This document shows positions 7,211 to 8,788 of a DNA stretch of 8,788 bases, in pieces. Made by a program: the position numbers and the translations under genes. The stretch covers positions 1 to 8,788 of the forward strand of contig WFZY01000360.1 in assembly GCA_015489265.1 (NCBI GenBank), given 5' to 3'. Below the pieces are notes generated by a model. It worked only from the letters and a program-made list of their open reading frames with translations. It was not told the DNA's origin and made no database searches. Position 1 is the stretch's first letter, and each line of letters opens with the position of its first letter. This DNA is from Flavobacteriaceae bacterium (lineage in GTDB: Bacteria; Bacteroidota; Bacteroidia; Flavobacteriales; Flavobacteriaceae).

Positions 7211-7933
7211 TTAAGAATAGACCCTATAATATAACTTATCGGGTTCTATACCGGTATCTGTTAAAACACTTGCTGCCATTTTCTTCAAATCGTCAGGACC
7301 AATCATATAAACCGCATCAAAATCCGTCCCTTCTTTATGTAATATATCTTTTAAGATGCCGGCATTGATACGTCCATGATATTGTCCTGAGTGATTTTTA
7401 GAATACACATAATATAGCTTTAATTGGTCAGGGTGTTCCGTCTCCAAATTTTGTAATTCTTTATAAAACATTGTTTTATCAGGGCTTTCATTCCCATATA
7501 TTAAAACCAATTTGTTTTGTGGTTGCTTATTAAGCATATACCGTATATAACTGTAAAATGGTGTGATCCCACTCCCAATCGTTATTGCCAATATCTTTTG
7601 TGGCCGGTCTGACAAATCAAAAGGCACATCGTCCATGGGTTCAGACACTTGCAAAAAATCACCAACCTGTAAATCATGCATCACATAATCGGCAAACCCG
7701 TCTTTACCTTTGCGTTTAATTCCCAATTTGATAACCCCTTCATCAGAGCTATTATAGATTGAATAATAACGTTTCAATTTTTGACCCTTAATATCTTTTT
7801 GAACTATTACAAATTGCCCGGGTTTAAAATGGAATTTTTTTCTTAACGATTCCGGAACATCTAAAACTACCGAAAAACTTTCGGGTGTTAACAACTTTTT
7901 ATCTGCAACTTTTAAATTATGGAATGTATTCAT
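7211..7933 (-). CDS. Stand-alone FAD/NAD(P)H oxidoreductase of the ferredoxin-NADP reductase superfamily
   Basis: A 240-residue flavoprotein that passes electrons between NAD(P)H and a one-electron carrier. The FAD domain comes first: KPGQF (37-41) and RYYS (55-58), the RxYS flavin motif. Then the NAD(P) domain: GSGITPFYSYI (120-130), YGNES (146-150), and IGPDDLKKM (211-219). The last is the place where relatives carry CGPxxM, so the Cys is replaced by Ile211. The protein ends at YYRVYS with no C-terminal 2Fe-2S ferredoxin domain, so it is a reductase-only form relative to PaaE-type fusions. The frame also has an ATG at 7987, but the extra 18 residues are not family-like and begin inside a repeat element; the ATG at 7931-7933, after an A-rich leader, is preferred. 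It lies downstream of rsmI on the same strand, with 240 bp between them. The electron partner is unknown. Confidence 0.92.
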   Translation of the reverse strand: MNTFHNLKVADKKLLTPESFSVVLDVPESLRKKFHFKPGQFVIVQKDIKGQKLKRYYSIYNSSDEGVIKLGIKRKGKDGFADYVMHDLQVGDFLQVSEPMDDVPFDLSDRPQKILAITIGSGITPFYSYIRYMLNKQPQNKLVLIYGNESPDKTMFYKELQNLETEHPDQLKLYYVYSKNHSGQYHGRINAGILKDILHKEGTDFDAVYMIGPDDLKKMAASVLTDTGIEPDKLYYRVYS

Positions 7934-8173
7934 ATTGGTTTTTTTGGTGATATTGATTATTTGGTAACTGACACTTCGGTACACCACTCCTTCGTCGTGG
8001 CACTCAGTGACCTACTTCGGTAAACTGCTCCCTCGTCGTGGCACTCTTGACCTTTAATGTTATTTCATAGGTCACTGAGTGTTTTTGTGACGATAGGAAC
8101 AAAAATGTACCGAAGTGACCGGTATAACTCTTTCAATTTTATATTACTAAGATTGCCAAAGTGCAACTTATAA
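7934..8173. other. Intergenic region between the reductase gene and rsmI
   Basis: This 240-bp gap is mostly the composite repeat at 7972-8118. I see no supported ORF, and no clear TAnnTTTG element on the - strand for the reductase gene. Confidence 0.75.
7972..8118. repeat. Composite intergenic repeat: two direct units plus an inverted diverged copy
   Basis: Unit A (7973-8013) and unit B (8014-8053) are direct copies with a 41-base period, sharing ACTTCGGTA, then CTCC, then TCGTCGTGGCACTC, with about five substitutions and one deletion near the end. The right part (8069-8117) is an inverted copy of A: AGGTCACTGAGTG (8069-8081) is the exact reverse complement of 8001-8013, and TGTACCGAAGTG (8106-8117) that of 7972-7983. 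The middle GACGA...AGGA also matches, with insertions. The GTGACC/CACTTCG theme resembles short intergenic repeats I recall from Bacteroidota genomes. It is more GC-rich than its surroundings. It could be a MITE-like or REP-like element, and in RNA it would fold into a long imperfect stem between rsmI and the reductase. Confidence 0.85.
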
Positions 8174-8788
8174 CTATGCTTTCCCTTTTAACACAATCAC
8201 AAACTCTCCTTTGATTGCCGGTTTGTCTTCAAAAATTTTCGTGACTTCCGACAAATTGCCTCTAACGGTTTCCTCATATAGCTTACTGATTTCTCTGGAA
8301 ACGGAAACGGGTCTATCCGCTCCGAAATAGTTTTCAAAATCTTTTAATGTTTTAAGCAATTTATGGGGCGATTCGTAAAATATCATGGTGCGCGTTTCAT
8401 CTTGCAGAGATTTTAGTCGGGTTTGTCTGCCTTTTTTGACCGGTAAAAAACCCTCAAACACAAAACGCTCTGCCGGCAAACCAGAATTGACCAATGCGGG
8501 CACAAATGCCGTAGCGCCCGGCAGGGTTTCAACAGGAATATTTTTTTCTATTGCCTTGTGCACAATCAAATATCCGGGGTCGGAAATAGCCGGTGTGCCG
8601 GCATCCGAAATCAAAGCAAAACGACTCCCCCGCTCCAACTGTGATACCAAATCATCAACAATTTTGTGTTCGTTAAATTTATGATAGGAACGCTGTGGTG
8701 TGGCTATATCAAAATGTTTTAACAGTTTGCCTGAAGTACGGGTGTCCTCCGATAAAATCAAATCGACATCTTTTAATACTTCAATAGC
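8174..8788 (-). CDS. rsmI: 16S rRNA (cytidine1402-2'-O)-methyltransferase RsmI (5' end cut by window)
   Basis: SAM-dependent enzyme that 2'-O-methylates C1402 of 16S rRNA in the decoding centre. 204 residues are visible. The frame stays open to base 8788 (reading AIEVLKDVDLILSEDTRTSG), so the TTG at 8761 is a Leu codon and not a start; only about 20 N-terminal residues with the PTPIGNL-type motif should be missing. Motifs: LILSEDTRTSGKLL, SDAGTPAISDPGYLIV (the signature of this tetrapyrrole-methylase-fold family), LPGATAFVPALVNSGLP, FYESPHKLL, and the closing GEFVIVLKG. It ends right after this, so it lacks the C-terminal extension of the longer E. coli protein, as is common in this phylum. 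A composite repeat lies downstream on the same strand. Confidence 0.96.
   Translation of the reverse strand, partial: AIEVLKDVDLILSEDTRTSGKLLKHFDIATPQRSYHKFNEHKIVDDLVSQLERGSRFALISDAGTPAISDPGYLIVHKAIEKNIPVETLPGATAFVPALVNSGLPAERFVFEGFLPVKKGRQTRLKSLQDETRTMIFYESPHKLLKTLKDFENYFGADRPVSVSREISKLYEETVRGNLSEVTKIFEDKPAIKGEFVIVLKGKA

Noticed and set aside
7934..7987. Upstream ATG (7987) as the start of the reductase
   Set aside because: The extra 18 residues are not family-like and the ATG falls inside the composite repeat; the ATG at 7931-7933 fits the domain boundary.
7972..8118. CRISPR array
   Set aside because: Only two direct units, no spacer between them, and a third copy that is inverted; no cas gene is near.
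8150..8170. TTGC/GCAA hairpin after rsmI as a terminator
   Set aside because: The stem is only four bases with imperfect flanks, and no T run follows in the rsmI direction.
8385..8684. 99-codon + strand open frame
   Set aside because: It is antisense to rsmI, whose motifs are intact throughout, and its product has no family-like features.
8759..8761. TTG as an rsmI start
   Set aside because: The frame continues to the window edge with family-matching residues (EVLKDVDLILSEDTRTSG), so this codon is an internal Leu.
1..8788. tRNA, rRNA or riboswitch genes
   Set aside because: No cloverleaf with a CCA-type end or TTC-loop signature, no rRNA-like sequence, and no long conserved leader was seen in the gaps.

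Overview
The window looks like a chromosomal segment of an AT-rich member of the Bacteroidota. Three things point there: an adjacent SusC/SusD outer-membrane uptake pair, A-rich leaders without Shine-Dalgarno sequences, and TAnnTTTG-type (-7) promoter elements in front of two genes. Within the phylum I cannot place it further from sequence alone.

Layout. The left half (1-4513, + strand) holds a SusC/RagA-like TonB-dependent receptor, whose 5' end is cut off by the window edge, and 8 bp later a SusD/RagB-like surface lipoprotein. A strong, perfectly palindromic terminator (4532-4561) closes this unit. No glycoside hydrolase, peptidase or regulator lies beside the pair inside the window, so its substrate cannot be named. 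Next comes a monocistronic-looking + strand gene (4679-6481) for a 600-residue protein that I do not recognise as a characterised family. It has a FMN/TIM-barrel-like GGVGT...GWGSPFLLVPEAT segment and six cysteines, five of them in the last third, and it is the best candidate here for undescribed biology. After a very AT-rich 204-bp gap with two sets of inverted repeats comes a small HAD protein (6686-7210, +) of the KDO-8-P/KDN-9-P phosphatase group. Its DxD catalytic motif is changed to DxN. It abuts, tail to tail with no bases between, a - strand stand-alone flavin/NAD(P)H oxidoreductase (7211-7933). The intergenic stretch to its right carries a roughly 147-bp repeat element made of two direct units plus an inverted, diverged copy (7972-8118). 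The window ends inside rsmI (- strand, 8174 to beyond 8788), a 16S rRNA 2'-O-methyltransferase gene.

How the parts relate. SusC and SusD form one import complex. The other four genes look like separate housekeeping or accessory units, and nothing visible ties them into one pathway. The flavin-like 600-residue protein and the nearby reductase could be redox partners, but they are on opposite strands, separated by another gene, and the idea is only speculative. Arg codon use also differs sharply between the SusD gene (16 of 18 AGA by hand count) and the 600-residue gene (5 of 16 AGA), which suggests a different history for the uptake pair.
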